64,000 nt of DNA from Sorangium cellulosum (lineage in GTDB: Bacteria > Myxococcota_A > Polyangia > Polyangiales > Polyangiaceae), in NCBI RefSeq assembly GCF_004135735.1, contig NZ_CP012670.1:8689501-8753500 (forward strand), written 5' to 3'. The number at the start of each line of letters is the position of its first letter. The first letter of the stretch is position 1. Under the pieces are notes generated by a model. It worked only from the letters and a program-made list of their open reading frames with translations. It did no database searches and had not been told where the DNA came from. The translations under genes were made by a program, and so were the position numbers. Of the stretch, positions 1 through 8,694 are shown piece by piece.

Positions 1-370
1 AGCGCCTCGCCGAGTCGCAGGCGTCGGCCTCCACGCTCGCCCACGTCGTCACCTCCACCGCGTCGATCTCGACCGGGATCTTGATGACGAGATCCCGGTG
101 CGGATCGATGTGGTAGGCGAGGATCTCGTCCTCCGCCGGAAGCGCGCCGCCGAGCGGCGGCGCGCCCGGCAAGAGCGCGAGCGCGAACGCCGTCAGGCCG
201 AGCAGCGCCATCGCGATCAGCCAGCGCGGGTTCACCGCCCTGCGCTGGCCGGCCCGCTCCGCGCTGAACGACCCCTGCGCCGGGCGCGCGACCAGGGCGG
301 GCCGCGGGCCGCGCGGCGGCGCGATCCGCCCGCGGCTCGACGGCTCGCGGCGCCTCGCCGGGGCGGTCAC
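1..370 (-). CDS. Membrane-anchored protein, partner of PgsC-like gene (partial, 3' end off window)
   Basis: The reading frame opens with GTG at 370 and runs off the left edge, so only the first 123 residues are visible. An Arg/Pro-rich N-terminal segment of about 47 residues is followed by one hydrophobic stretch (about residues 49-67, WLIAMALLGLTAFALALL) and then a soluble segment, which suggests a single-pass anchor. The GTG overlaps the TGA of the PgsC-like gene as GTGA, so the two are probably translationally coupled and work together. The visible part matches no family I recognise. It could be a further component of a polyglutamate-type export complex, but that is inference from position only. 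Confidence 0.6.
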   Translation of the reverse strand, partial: MTAPARRREPSSRGRIAPPRGPRPALVARPAQGSFSAERAGQRRAVNPRWLIAMALLGLTAFALALLPGAPPLGGALPAEDEILAYHIDPHRDLVIKIPVEIDAVEVTTWASVEADACDSARR

Positions 371-3300
371 GGGCTCACCTCCTGCGAGGCCGCGCCGGGC
401 GCCGCGACCTCGACGCGGAGCGCGCTCGTGCCGATCGTGACCGCGCGCCGGAGCCGCGCGGCGTCCGGCACGGCCGCGCCCGGGACCGCCACGAGCGCGC
501 CGTCCATCGGCAGGAGCTCCGCCTCCCCCGGCCGGGCCGCGATGACCCAGGGGCGCCCCGTCACCACGTCGCGCGCGATCTCGACATGGCACCGCGCCCC
601 CGGCGCGGCCGGCCGCGCCGCGAAGTACGCCTTCAGGTAGTACGGGTTCCGCTCGGCGGTGTAGCGCCGGAAGACCTCCATCTCCGCCGCGAGATCGCAC
701 CCGGCCGGCACGCCCCGGGTCGGGCAGACGTCGTCGCCGCTCGCGCCCGCGCCCGTCGCGCACGTCGCGAGCGCGAGCGCGCGCTCGGCCACGTCGAGCG
801 GCGCGGGCGTCACGCCGAGCCGCGACAGGCGCGCCTCGAGGCGCGACTCGCCGAACCCGGGCGCCGCGAAGCGCCGGAGCTCGAAGAAGCGCCGGATCGC
901 GCTGCCGAGGTACACGATCCCGAACCGCCCCTCGGCGAACCGCCGCGCGTAGCCCATCGCCACGTCCGTCGCGCCGCTGAACGGCACCTGCTCCCGCGCG
1001 CCGTCGAACAGCCCCACGCGCAGCTCGAGATCGTCCAGCGTCGTGAGGAGCGGCCCCGCGAAGGTCGGCACGTGCCCCGGCCGCACGACCTCGTACCCGA
1101 ACGAGATCACCGCGTCCCGCTCGTGGCTCCGGTCCGCCTCGATCGCCTGCACCGACAGCGCGTGGCCGCCGTCGCCGACCCACACCTCGTGCACGCGCTG
1201 GAAGAAGCTGCGCAGCCCCTCGGCGCGCCGCACGTCCGCGGCGCCGCTCGGCTCCGCCGTGGGCACCGCCCCGGCGAGCAGCAGCGACTGCGCCGAGAGC
1301 GCGTCGGCGATCGCGAGCCCCGCGCCGAACGCCCCGATCTGCCAGCGCGGCGCCGGCACCTCCACCAGCATCGCGCCCGCGAGCGGCGCCCGCTCCGCCT
1401 CGGGCGAGGGCGAGGCGGGCAGGATCCCGCCGATCGACGCCGCCGGGCCCGCGCTGCGCCGCTCTGGCGGCGACGGCGGGGGCGGCGGCGCGTGGGCGAG
1501 CACGAACCACGCCGGGTTCCCGCGCCGCTCCGGGTCGCCCTCGGCCGGCCCCGGCTCCGCGATGCCCCACGCGGCCGGCGCGCCCTCGCTCCCGCCGATG
1601 CGCACCTCGCGGAAGCCGAGCCGCCCCAGGATCGCCCGCTCCCACGCGGTCGGCGTCGCCGCGCCCGCCGCGCCGCCCCGGCGCGTCGCCGCCGCGACGA
1701 GCCGCGGCATCACGACGCTGTCGAACAGCCTGAGCTCCTCGATCGACGGCGGCCGGAACCGGCCCGGCAGCACCTCGGTGAGCGGCACCATCCGCCGCGA
1801 GAGCTCCTCCTCCACCGTCCCGCTCCAGCGCACGATCTCCGGCGCGCCGAGCATGCGCGCGCCGACCGCCTCCGCGACGTGGACCGGCACCCGGAGGCGC
1901 GGCATGTCGGCGAGCTGCCCCGGCGCGTCGGCCGCCGGGCGGAACGTCAGCGCCGCCCCGGCGCCGAGCCCCTCGCCGATGGCCGTGACCGGCAGCCCCG
2001 CCGGCGAGCCGACCACGCTGAGCTCCGGCGCGGCGCCGCTCCCCGGCTCGACGATCAGCACCGCGGGCCCCTCCATGGCCTCGATCATCGCGCCCGCGAA
2101 CGCCTCGTCGTGGCGCCGGATCGCGCCGTGGCGCGACAGCAGCACCACCCCCGCGGCGTCGAGGATCTCCGCCACCCGGAGCGCCACGGGCGGCAGCGCG
2201 GAGCCCACCTCCGCGGGCGCCGCCAGGACCAGCCACTCGGGCCCGCCCTCGGGGCCCCGGCCGGCGCGCTTGCGGAACGCCGCCCGCGGCGCGCTCGGCG
2301 CGTCCTCCGGATCCTCGAGCCGCGCGCTCACCACGAACCACGGCCTCTCGCCCTCGCCCTCCTGCGCCACCGAGAGCCGCGCGCGCTCGGCGGCGCGCAG
2401 GTGCTCGTCGGCCGGGCGGCCGGCCTGCAGCACGTCGCGCGCGACGCGGTAGGCGATCCGCCGCGCCTCGATGTCGGCGGCGATCGCGGCCGCCCGCGGG
2501 CGCGGGCCGGGCCGCGGCGCCGTGTCCGCGAGCACGAGCGAGAGCGCGGCGCTCTCGACGCGCGGCGCGGGCCGGGCGTCGGCCGCCGGCACGGGCGGCG
2601 CGCTGCCCCAGCCGAGCGCCACGAGCCCGTAGCCGACGGCGTTGCCGGCCAAAAACGCCGTGAACGACACCTGGAGCGTCGGCATGATCACGACGCCGAC
2701 GCGCTCCTTGTTCCACATCTTCACGGCGAGCAGGCTCGGGAGCAGGTACCCGAAGCCGAAGTAGTCGATCATCTGCAGCCCCGGCGCGTACCGCACCATG
2801 GCGAAGCCGATCGCCATCTTCACGATGAAGCCGACGACGTAGACGAAGATCATGCGCCGCGGCCCCACGAGCAGCATCCGGGAGAAGGGGCGGACCGACG
2901 TGATCCAGCGCGACAGGTAGTAGACGAAGAGCGCCTCGACCGTCGTCGTGAGCAGCTTCGTCGGCTCGTACCAGGCCACGGCGAGCAGGCCGGGCACGAG
3001 GATGCCGTTGTAGTCCCACCCGTAACGGACGTTGTTGCGGGCGCCGAGCAGCGCGCCGATGACCAGGATGATGTGGGCCTTCGGCAGCTCGAGGAACTCG
3101 AGCGACAGGCTCTCGTTCAGGACCTGGAAGCGCGAGACCGAGAGGTTGGTCGTCCGCAGGAGGACGCCGAGCACGAGCGCCGTCAGCGCCGTGATGACCG
3201 CGAGCCGCGGCGCCGCGCGGAGCAGGCCGCTGTTCCAGAAGGCGTTCGCGATGAGCGGCACGAGCACGAGCCCGATGCTGTAGAGCTCGCGCGAGTGCGC

Positions 3301-3669
3301 GAAGTCGTGGCGCGCCGCGACCTCGGGCACGACGAGGCCCTCGACGAACAGGCGCACGATCACCGCGCCGACGATGAACAGGTAGAACCGCTCGCGCCCG
3401 AACGCCGTGGACCAGGCGCCCGTCCGGGTGATCCAGCGGCCGATCAGCGCGACGAACAGGTAGGTCGCGATCGACTCCGCGATGATGAACACCGCGGTGA
3501 CCGGCGCCGCGAAGAACACGGTCGCGAGGTAGCCGGGCACGACGAGCCCTGCGTACGTCCAGCCGAGCGTCTCGGTGAAGAACGTCCCGAAGACGAGCCC
3601 GATCAGGACCGCGGTGTGGAGGCTCCGGTCGAGCCCGTTCGGTGGGAAGAGCGGCAGGTTGTCGAGCAT
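367..3669 (-). CDS. Large protein with two PgsC/CapC-like membrane domains and a long soluble tail
   Basis: PgsC/CapC is the small membrane subunit of poly-gamma-glutamate synthesis and export. This 1100-residue protein carries the PgsC pattern twice: residues about 17-170 with GLVVPGYL at 41-48, and about 199-350 with GILVPGLL at 222-229, each with several membrane helices. Normal PgsC is about 150 residues. After residue 360 there are about 740 residues of mostly soluble, Ala/Pro/Arg-rich sequence with no domain I recognise, although an alpha/beta character is visible around 440-560. The downstream gene overlaps it. No PgsB-like ligase or PgsA-like protein is in the window, so a role in polyglutamate synthesis is only a family-based suggestion; a transport or cell-envelope role is equally possible. 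Confidence 0.75.
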   Translation of the reverse strand: MLDNLPLFPPNGLDRSLHTAVLIGLVFGTFFTETLGWTYAGLVVPGYLATVFFAAPVTAVFIIAESIATYLFVALIGRWITRTGAWSTAFGRERFYLFIVGAVIVRLFVEGLVVPEVAARHDFAHSRELYSIGLVLVPLIANAFWNSGLLRAAPRLAVITALTALVLGVLLRTTNLSVSRFQVLNESLSLEFLELPKAHIILVIGALLGARNNVRYGWDYNGILVPGLLAVAWYEPTKLLTTTVEALFVYYLSRWITSVRPFSRMLLVGPRRMIFVYVVGFIVKMAIGFAMVRYAPGLQMIDYFGFGYLLPSLLAVKMWNKERVGVVIMPTLQVSFTAFLAGNAVGYGLVALGWGSAPPVPAADARPAPRVESAALSLVLADTAPRPGPRPRAAAIAADIEARRIAYRVARDVLQAGRPADEHLRAAERARLSVAQEGEGERPWFVVSARLEDPEDAPSAPRAAFRKRAGRGPEGGPEWLVLAAPAEVGSALPPVALRVAEILDAAGVVLLSRHGAIRRHDEAFAGAMIEAMEGPAVLIVEPGSGAAPELSVVGSPAGLPVTAIGEGLGAGAALTFRPAADAPGQLADMPRLRVPVHVAEAVGARMLGAPEIVRWSGTVEEELSRRMVPLTEVLPGRFRPPSIEELRLFDSVVMPRLVAAATRRGGAAGAATPTAWERAILGRLGFREVRIGGSEGAPAAWGIAEPGPAEGDPERRGNPAWFVLAHAPPPPPSPPERRSAGPAASIGGILPASPSPEAERAPLAGAMLVEVPAPRWQIGAFGAGLAIADALSAQSLLLAGAVPTAEPSGAADVRRAEGLRSFFQRVHEVWVGDGGHALSVQAIEADRSHERDAVISFGYEVVRPGHVPTFAGPLLTTLDDLELRVGLFDGAREQVPFSGATDVAMGYARRFAEGRFGIVYLGSAIRRFFELRRFAAPGFGESRLEARLSRLGVTPAPLDVAERALALATCATGAGASGDDVCPTRGVPAGCDLAAEMEVFRRYTAERNPYYLKAYFAARPAAPGARCHVEIARDVVTGRPWVIAARPGEAELLPMDGALVAVPGAAVPDAARLRRAVTIGTSALRVEVAAPGAASQEVSP

Positions 3670-3801
3670 GCGGCGGACCGGCGAGGCAGCAGCGGCAAGC
3701 GTCGAGGCAGCGGGGGCGGGCGGCGGGGCGGCGGCGGGCGGCGGGGTGCGCTGGCCGGCGCGGCCCGCCGCGCCCCCCGCGCCGGCCGCGCCCCCCGCGC
3801 G

Positions 3802-5667
3802 CTACGGCAGCGTGGTGGCCAGGCCGAGCGCGCTCGGCGCGCCCCACCCCGTCGGGTAGTCCCAGCCCGGCCCCGCTTCGTAGAACTCCGTCGAGCCGCT
3901 CACGATGTCGCGGAACGTCGCCTGCACGGCGGGGGTCGTATAGAGGATCGAGTTGAGGAACCCGACGCGCGGCAGGCCGCTCTCGGCGCGGTAGTCGTTC
4001 ACCAGCGCGATGATCGCCGCGAACGCGGGCGCCGAGAAGGACGTCCCGCCGTAGCGCTGCCACTCGCCGAGGTAGTAGACCCAGTACGGGACCGGCTGGA
4101 CCCCGGCGTGCATCGCGACGTCGGCGACCGCGCGCTTGCCCTCGGACCCCTCCACGACCCCGACCTGCCACGGGGGGATCGGAAACGAGAGCGTCGGGCC
4201 GGAGCCGGAGCCGGGCCAGGCGGTCTCGTCCTCGACCTCGCCGCGCGAGGTGAGCCAGAGCTCGGTCCCGCCGACGCCCGTCACGTAGGGGCTCGCCGAC
4301 GGGGTGTCGGTCTGCGCGGAGTCGCCGGTCGCCGCGACCACGGTGATCCCGAGCGCCGCGGCCATCCGCGCCGCGTCGTGGTACTGGAGCCGCACGGCGG
4401 GCGGCTCGGAGTCCTCGCGGTGGGCGAACGAGTCCGTGATGACCGACACCTCGCCGCGGCTGATCGCCTCGTTGAAGGTGTAGACCATCGACGTGTTGCG
4501 CGCGTCGGGCCCCTGGTAGACCACGAGCTCGGCGCCCGGCGCGAGGCCGCCCGACCACTGCACGTCGAGCGTCGACTCGATGTAGCGCGTCGCGACCGGC
4601 TCCATGGTCAGGACGACCTTGGGGTTCTCCCGGGTGACGCCGAGCGACTGCCAGAACGATTGCAGGTCCTTGTACTTGAAGGTGGCGCCGACCGTGACCC
4701 CGAGCTTGACGCCCTCGCCGGTGAACCCGAGCTCGTAGAGATCGTCGAGATCGTAGGCGCCCGCGATCTGCGCCAGGCTGAGCCCCCGGTCGACGTTGCT
4801 CGGCGGCTCCACCACGATGCTCCCGGCCTCGCCCGGCAGCGGATCGGTGCTCGCCGGCAGATCCGCGGTGATGAGGCCGGTGGTGCGCGCGGCCACCCAC
4901 GTCGGCATGGTGAACCGGGCGAGGGTGCCGTAGACGTCGAACGGCGGATTGCCCGCCTGCGGGTTCTTCCGCTCCAGGACCCTGAGATCGGTGTCGAAGG
5001 TCTCGTTGAACTGGGCCACCGTGCCGCTGAACTGGATGAGCAGCCGGTTCGTGGCCGTGAAGTTCACCTTCATGCCCTGCTCCTCGAGCCAGAGCTTCAC
5101 GAGGTGCACGTCGAGCTCCGGGGGCGCGAACTCCGCGATCCACGCCTCCGGGGTGAGGTACTGGCGGAACCGCGGGCTCGCCGGGTCGTAGATCTCCGCG
5201 ATCAGCTGGTCGAGCCGCTCGCCGTTCCGGATGGGGAAGCCCATGAGCGCGCGGAACTCTCCCTCCGGCGCGGCGCTGCCCTTGTCGGTGTACACGTTGG
5301 GCAGCGGGCTCGGAATGCCGTCGACCGCGCGCGTGGGCTCGCGCTCCTCCTCGGTGAAATCGGGCAGCTCGTCCGGCAGCGCGCCCCCGCCGGCGCCCCC
5401 GCCGCCCTCGGCCGTCGCGCCGCCGCCTGCGCCGCCTGCGCCGCCTGTACCGCCCGATCCGCCATCGCCGCCTGCGCCGCCGTCGCCGCCTGTGCCACCC
5501 GCGCCGCCTGTGCCGCCCGCGCCGCCTGTGCCGCCGGCGCCCGGCGGGTCGACCATTTGCACGTCCGACTCGCAGCCACAGCTCGCCGACGAAAACGCGA
5601 TGCTGCTCGTCAGAACGAGCAGGCCCAGGGCGGGACCGACCTGAAGAACTGGTGATGTGCGCCGCAT
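3802..5667 (-). CDS. Secreted sedolisin/kumamolisin-type serine-carboxyl peptidase (S53)
   Basis: This is an acid-active extracellular endopeptidase of family S53. An N-terminal signal ends at a Cys-containing SSASC (a possible but non-classical lipobox). It is followed by a Gly/Thr/Ala-rich spacer of about 45 residues and an activation pro-domain. In the catalytic domain the family pattern E-x3-D is visible as ESTLDVQ with Glu364 and Asp368, the catalytic serine as GGTS with Ser543, and a candidate oxyanion Asp in HRED. The C-terminal calcium-site pattern (FRDIVSG...GWDYPTGWG) is also intact, so the enzyme looks active. The 621-residue length fits a pro-enzyme. It stands alone between divergent and unrelated genes. 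The spacer is encoded by tandem GGC/ACC-rich codons, typical of myxobacterial surface proteins. Confidence 0.9.
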   Translation of the reverse strand: MRRTSPVLQVGPALGLLVLTSSIAFSSASCGCESDVQMVDPPGAGGTGGAGGTGGAGGTGGDGGAGGDGGSGGTGGAGGAGGGATAEGGGGAGGGALPDELPDFTEEEREPTRAVDGIPSPLPNVYTDKGSAAPEGEFRALMGFPIRNGERLDQLIAEIYDPASPRFRQYLTPEAWIAEFAPPELDVHLVKLWLEEQGMKVNFTATNRLLIQFSGTVAQFNETFDTDLRVLERKNPQAGNPPFDVYGTLARFTMPTWVAARTTGLITADLPASTDPLPGEAGSIVVEPPSNVDRGLSLAQIAGAYDLDDLYELGFTGEGVKLGVTVGATFKYKDLQSFWQSLGVTRENPKVVLTMEPVATRYIESTLDVQWSGGLAPGAELVVYQGPDARNTSMVYTFNEAISRGEVSVITDSFAHREDSEPPAVRLQYHDAARMAAALGITVVAATGDSAQTDTPSASPYVTGVGGTELWLTSRGEVEDETAWPGSGSGPTLSFPIPPWQVGVVEGSEGKRAVADVAMHAGVQPVPYWVYYLGEWQRYGGTSFSAPAFAAIIALVNDYRAESGLPRVGFLNSILYTTPAVQATFRDIVSGSTEFYEAGPGWDYPTGWGAPSALGLATTLP

Positions 5668-6164
5668 ACCCTCGGGGATTCAATCCCCTTCCAGCAGGCC
5701 GATCCAGCGCAATCTTCACAGCTCACGGGCGCAGCACGACGCGCACGCCGCCCACAACACAAGGTGCCTCTCCGGAGCGTGCGGAGCACCACGTCGCACC
5801 CTGTCTCGAACAGAACCCCCCGCGGCGGCGCGAGCGCCTCGTCTTTTCCCTGCGCGCGCGAGGGCGCGCAGGCCTCCCCTGCCCTGCGCGCGCGAGGGCG
5901 CGCAGCCTCCCCTGCCCCTGCGCGCGCGAGGGCGCGCAGCCTCCCCTGCCCCTGCGCGCGCGAGGGCGCGCCGCTCCGCGAACTCAACAAGGAGCACGTG
6001 CGAGGCGGTCCGCGCCAGCCGAGGTGGGGGACGGCACCTTCTCGAAGCGCAGATGCTTTTGGCGCGGCGGGCGCGCATGGACAATTGTATCTGTGCCACC
6101 ACGGTGCGACGCTCCGGCTGCCTGGGCGTCCCGCTCCCCGGGTGCGCTGCACCCTTCTCCGACT
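5668..6164. other. Intergenic region between divergent genes, with a hairpin array
   Basis: This 497-base stretch separates the S53 protease (leftward) from the CHASE2 sensor (rightward) and must hold both promoters. The open frame of the sensor extends back through it, but its translation here is the low-complexity product of GC-rich repeats, so I start the sensor at the ATG at 6165. Apart from the 34-bp array at 5850-5972, no operator or clear promoter was seen. Confidence 0.5.
5850..5972. repeat. 34-bp tandem repeat, 3.6 copies, each with a perfect hairpin
   Basis: Copies begin at 5850, 5884, 5918 and 5952, exactly 34 bp apart. Each starts with CTGCGCGC and closes with GCGCGCAG around a GCGAGG loop, giving an 8-bp perfect stem; the last copy has lost its final base pair. 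The spacer between stems is C-rich. It lies between divergent promoters. Confidence 0.85.
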
Positions 6165-8639
6165 ATGGCGAAGACTTCCCGTCCGCGGATCCCCAAGCCT
6201 TTTCGCATCCCGAGGCCGATGGGCTCGCAGTCCGACGCGACGCGCCTCGGGTGGCTCAGGCCCGATGTGCTCTCGATCGTGGCGGGGGCGCTGCTGGCCG
6301 CCGTGACGCCGTTCGAGCGCTTCGACTACCTCGCGCGCGGCCTCACCGCGTCCGCGCTCGCCGACGACGCGCCGTCGACGCAGGTGCTGCTCGTCACGGC
6401 CGCGCCTGACGCGCTGCGCGACGGCCTGTGCGCGCGCTCCCTCCCCGGGCTGCTCGAGCGCGGGCGCGCGCGCGGCGCGCTGCTGGTCCCCCCGGCGGAC
6501 GCCTTCTGCGGCGACGGCGCCGCGGCGGCCGTGCCCGTCGCGCGGATGCCTCCGGAGCTGCTCCGCCTGAGCGCGGGCGAGGTCGTCGGCTTCGCGTCGC
6601 CGGCCGGCGACGCGCGCGCGGCCGATCTCGGCGCGCTCGGCGTCACGGCGGCGCCGTGGGTCCTCAAGAAGGCGCCGCAGAGCGTCCCCGCCGTCAGCCT
6701 GAGCGCGCTCGCCGAGGGGCAGGTCCCGGCGACCACGCTCGAGGGCCGCGTCGCCGTGATCGGGGTGGGCTCGGGGGGCGTCGCGCCCCAGGAGGTCGCG
6801 ACCTCGGCGCTGCCGCCGGCGAAGGGCGTCGCCGCGGTGCTCGGCGGGCTGCTCGACGGCGGGCGGCGCGCCTCGGCGCCGACCTGGGTGGCCTCGGCGT
6901 TCGTCCTGCTGGCGGGTGGGTTCGTGTGGCTCGCGCGCCGCCGCTACGGGAGCGTGGTCGCCACGACCGCGGTGTTCCTCGCCTCGTTCGCGCTCGCCCT
7001 GGGCCAGAGCCTGCTCGCCGCCCGGGCGGAGGCGAGCCTGCTCCCGCTGCCGAGCACCCTCTTCGGCCTCGCGGTCGCGTTCGCGGGCGTCATGATCACC
7101 CGCGGCCTCGGCGTCCAGCGCGCGGTGGGGCGCGCCGCGGAGCTGCTCCAGCGCGCCGCGCTGTTCCGCATGCAGGGGGTGCACGCGCTGCCCGACGAGG
7201 AGTTCTGGCCGCGCATGGCGCGCCTCGCGCAGCAGGCGCACCCGGCCGACCTCGTGCTCATCGCCGAGCTGCCGCCGGGCAGCTTCCACCTCCGGTTCTG
7301 GAACGATCGAGCGAACGGCGAGAGCCTCGTGGCCGAGCGCCGCCACGACGTCCGCCGCCCGCCGTACAGCAGCGAGCAGGGCGTGCCGGCGATCCGCGTG
7401 GCGCGGCGCTTCTTGACCCGGCAGGACATGCCGGCGGTCGTGGTCCCGCTCATCGCGTTCGGCGAGATCGAGGGCTACGTGTTCTTCTGCGGCGCGGTCG
7501 CCGAGTCGACGTTCGCGCGCGAGCCGGAGCGGGCCGAGAACGTCGGCCGCGAGCTCGCGCTGCTCCTGCGCCGGAAGCGCCTCGCGCGCACCGCGGAGCA
7601 AGGCGGCGGGCTGCCCGCGGCCGGCGAGGCGAAGGGCAGCCACGAGCCGGCGGATCACCTGGTCGAGGGGGCGCGCGTCGCGCTCGACGATCTCCAGGTG
7701 TTCGGCTCGATGCTGCGGAGCGCGCCGGTCGGCCTGCTGTACGCCGACGCGTTCGGCGACGTGCGCTTCGTCGCGCCGGAGTTCGCGCGGTGGCTGCGCG
7801 CGCGCGAGGTCGCGGTCCCGCCCGAGAGCGCGAGCGCCGCGCTCCCGCCCGGCTCGCTCACGCTGGGCGACGTGCTGGGCGCCACGGCGACGGACAGCGC
7901 CGCGGTGTCGCTCTCCAGCGTGATGGCGAGCGACGGGGGCATCGAGCTCAGCGTCGCCGCGCCCGAGCCCGCGGTGCTCTCGCTGCGCCCGCTCCGGCGC
8001 GAGTCGGACGGCTCCTCGTGGATCGCGGGCTACGTCGCCGCGCTCATCCCCGTGAAGCCCGCGGCCTCCCCGTCGGCGAACGTGCGGCCGCTCGCGGCGC
8101 GCGACGCGACCGATCCGCTCTGCGCCTTCCAGCTCGCGGACCTCGTGACCGACGCGGTGGCGAGCGCCGCGCGCGCCACGGGCCGCGCGGTCCGGCTCGA
8201 GCCGATCCGCGGCGCGACGCACGCGCTCGGGCACCGCGGCGAGCTCGCGCAGGCGCTCGAGGGGTTCCTGACCGACGTGGCGAGCCGCGGGCTGCCGGGC
8301 CACGGGCCGGTCGTGTCGGTGCGCGAGGCGTCGCAGGGCGTGCAGCTCTCGATCCTGGACGTGGGCTTCGGCCTGGGGCTGCCGGAGTCGGCGCTCCAGC
8401 GCGTGCTGACCGCCCCGGGCGCGGCCCCGGCGGGCCTCGAGCCGCTCGGCCGGCTCATCCTGGCCGTGGAGGACAGCCACGGCCACGCCGAGCTCCGGAC
8501 CAACGACGGCTGGGGCATCACGCTCACGGTCACGCTGCTCCGCGCCCACCCGCGCGTCGCCACCGCCGTGCAGGAGAGCGGCAAGCCGGCGGCGCCGCAG
8601 CAGAACGTGATCGCCATCGGGCGGGCGAGCCCGAAGTAG
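6165..8639 (+). CDS. CHASE2-type membrane sensor with degenerate histidine-kinase-like ATPase domain
   Basis: The layout resembles a sensor kinase. There is one N-terminal membrane segment (about 35-48), a periplasmic CHASE2-like domain (about 50-235), three closely spaced membrane helices (about 241-315) as is usual after CHASE2, a GAF-like region (about 325-470), a PAS-like region (about 505-625) and a C-terminal GHKL-like fold (about 645-805). A G1-like box (DVGFGLG near 732) and a G2-like tail (GRLILAVEDSHGH then GWGITL) are recognisable. No phosphoacceptor His box is evident, and the N-box region (GELAQALEGFLTDVA) lacks its Asn. It is therefore probably a pseudokinase or a sensor acting through a partner. 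I chose the ATG at 6165 because upstream sequence is repeat. No response regulator is adjacent. The segment 8387-8457 has a near-copy at 9324-9392. Confidence 0.7.
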   Translation: MAKTSRPRIPKPFRIPRPMGSQSDATRLGWLRPDVLSIVAGALLAAVTPFERFDYLARGLTASALADDAPSTQVLLVTAAPDALRDGLCARSLPGLLERGRARGALLVPPADAFCGDGAAAAVPVARMPPELLRLSAGEVVGFASPAGDARAADLGALGVTAAPWVLKKAPQSVPAVSLSALAEGQVPATTLEGRVAVIGVGSGGVAPQEVATSALPPAKGVAAVLGGLLDGGRRASAPTWVASAFVLLAGGFVWLARRRYGSVVATTAVFLASFALALGQSLLAARAEASLLPLPSTLFGLAVAFAGVMITRGLGVQRAVGRAAELLQRAALFRMQGVHALPDEEFWPRMARLAQQAHPADLVLIAELPPGSFHLRFWNDRANGESLVAERRHDVRRPPYSSEQGVPAIRVARRFLTRQDMPAVVVPLIAFGEIEGYVFFCGAVAESTFAREPERAENVGRELALLLRRKRLARTAEQGGGLPAAGEAKGSHEPADHLVEGARVALDDLQVFGSMLRSAPVGLLYADAFGDVRFVAPEFARWLRAREVAVPPESASAALPPGSLTLGDVLGATATDSAAVSLSSVMASDGGIELSVAAPEPAVLSLRPLRRESDGSSWIAGYVAALIPVKPAASPSANVRPLAARDATDPLCAFQLADLVTDAVASAARATGRAVRLEPIRGATHALGHRGELAQALEGFLTDVASRGLPGHGPVVSVREASQGVQLSILDVGFGLGLPESALQRVLTAPGAAPAGLEPLGRLILAVEDSHGHAELRTNDGWGITLTVTLLRAHPRVATAVQESGKPAAPQQNVIAIGRASPK

Positions 8640-8694
8640 GGGGCGCGGCGCGCTCGTCGCCGCGACGCGGGCGGCCGTCGCGCATCTCGGCGAG

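Noticed and set aside
586..5655. A 1689-codon open frame on the plus strand opposite the PgsC-like and S53 genes
   Set aside because: It is an antisense shadow caused by GC-rich third positions: Arg/Ala/Glu-rich, no domain, and it spans two well-supported genes on the other strand.
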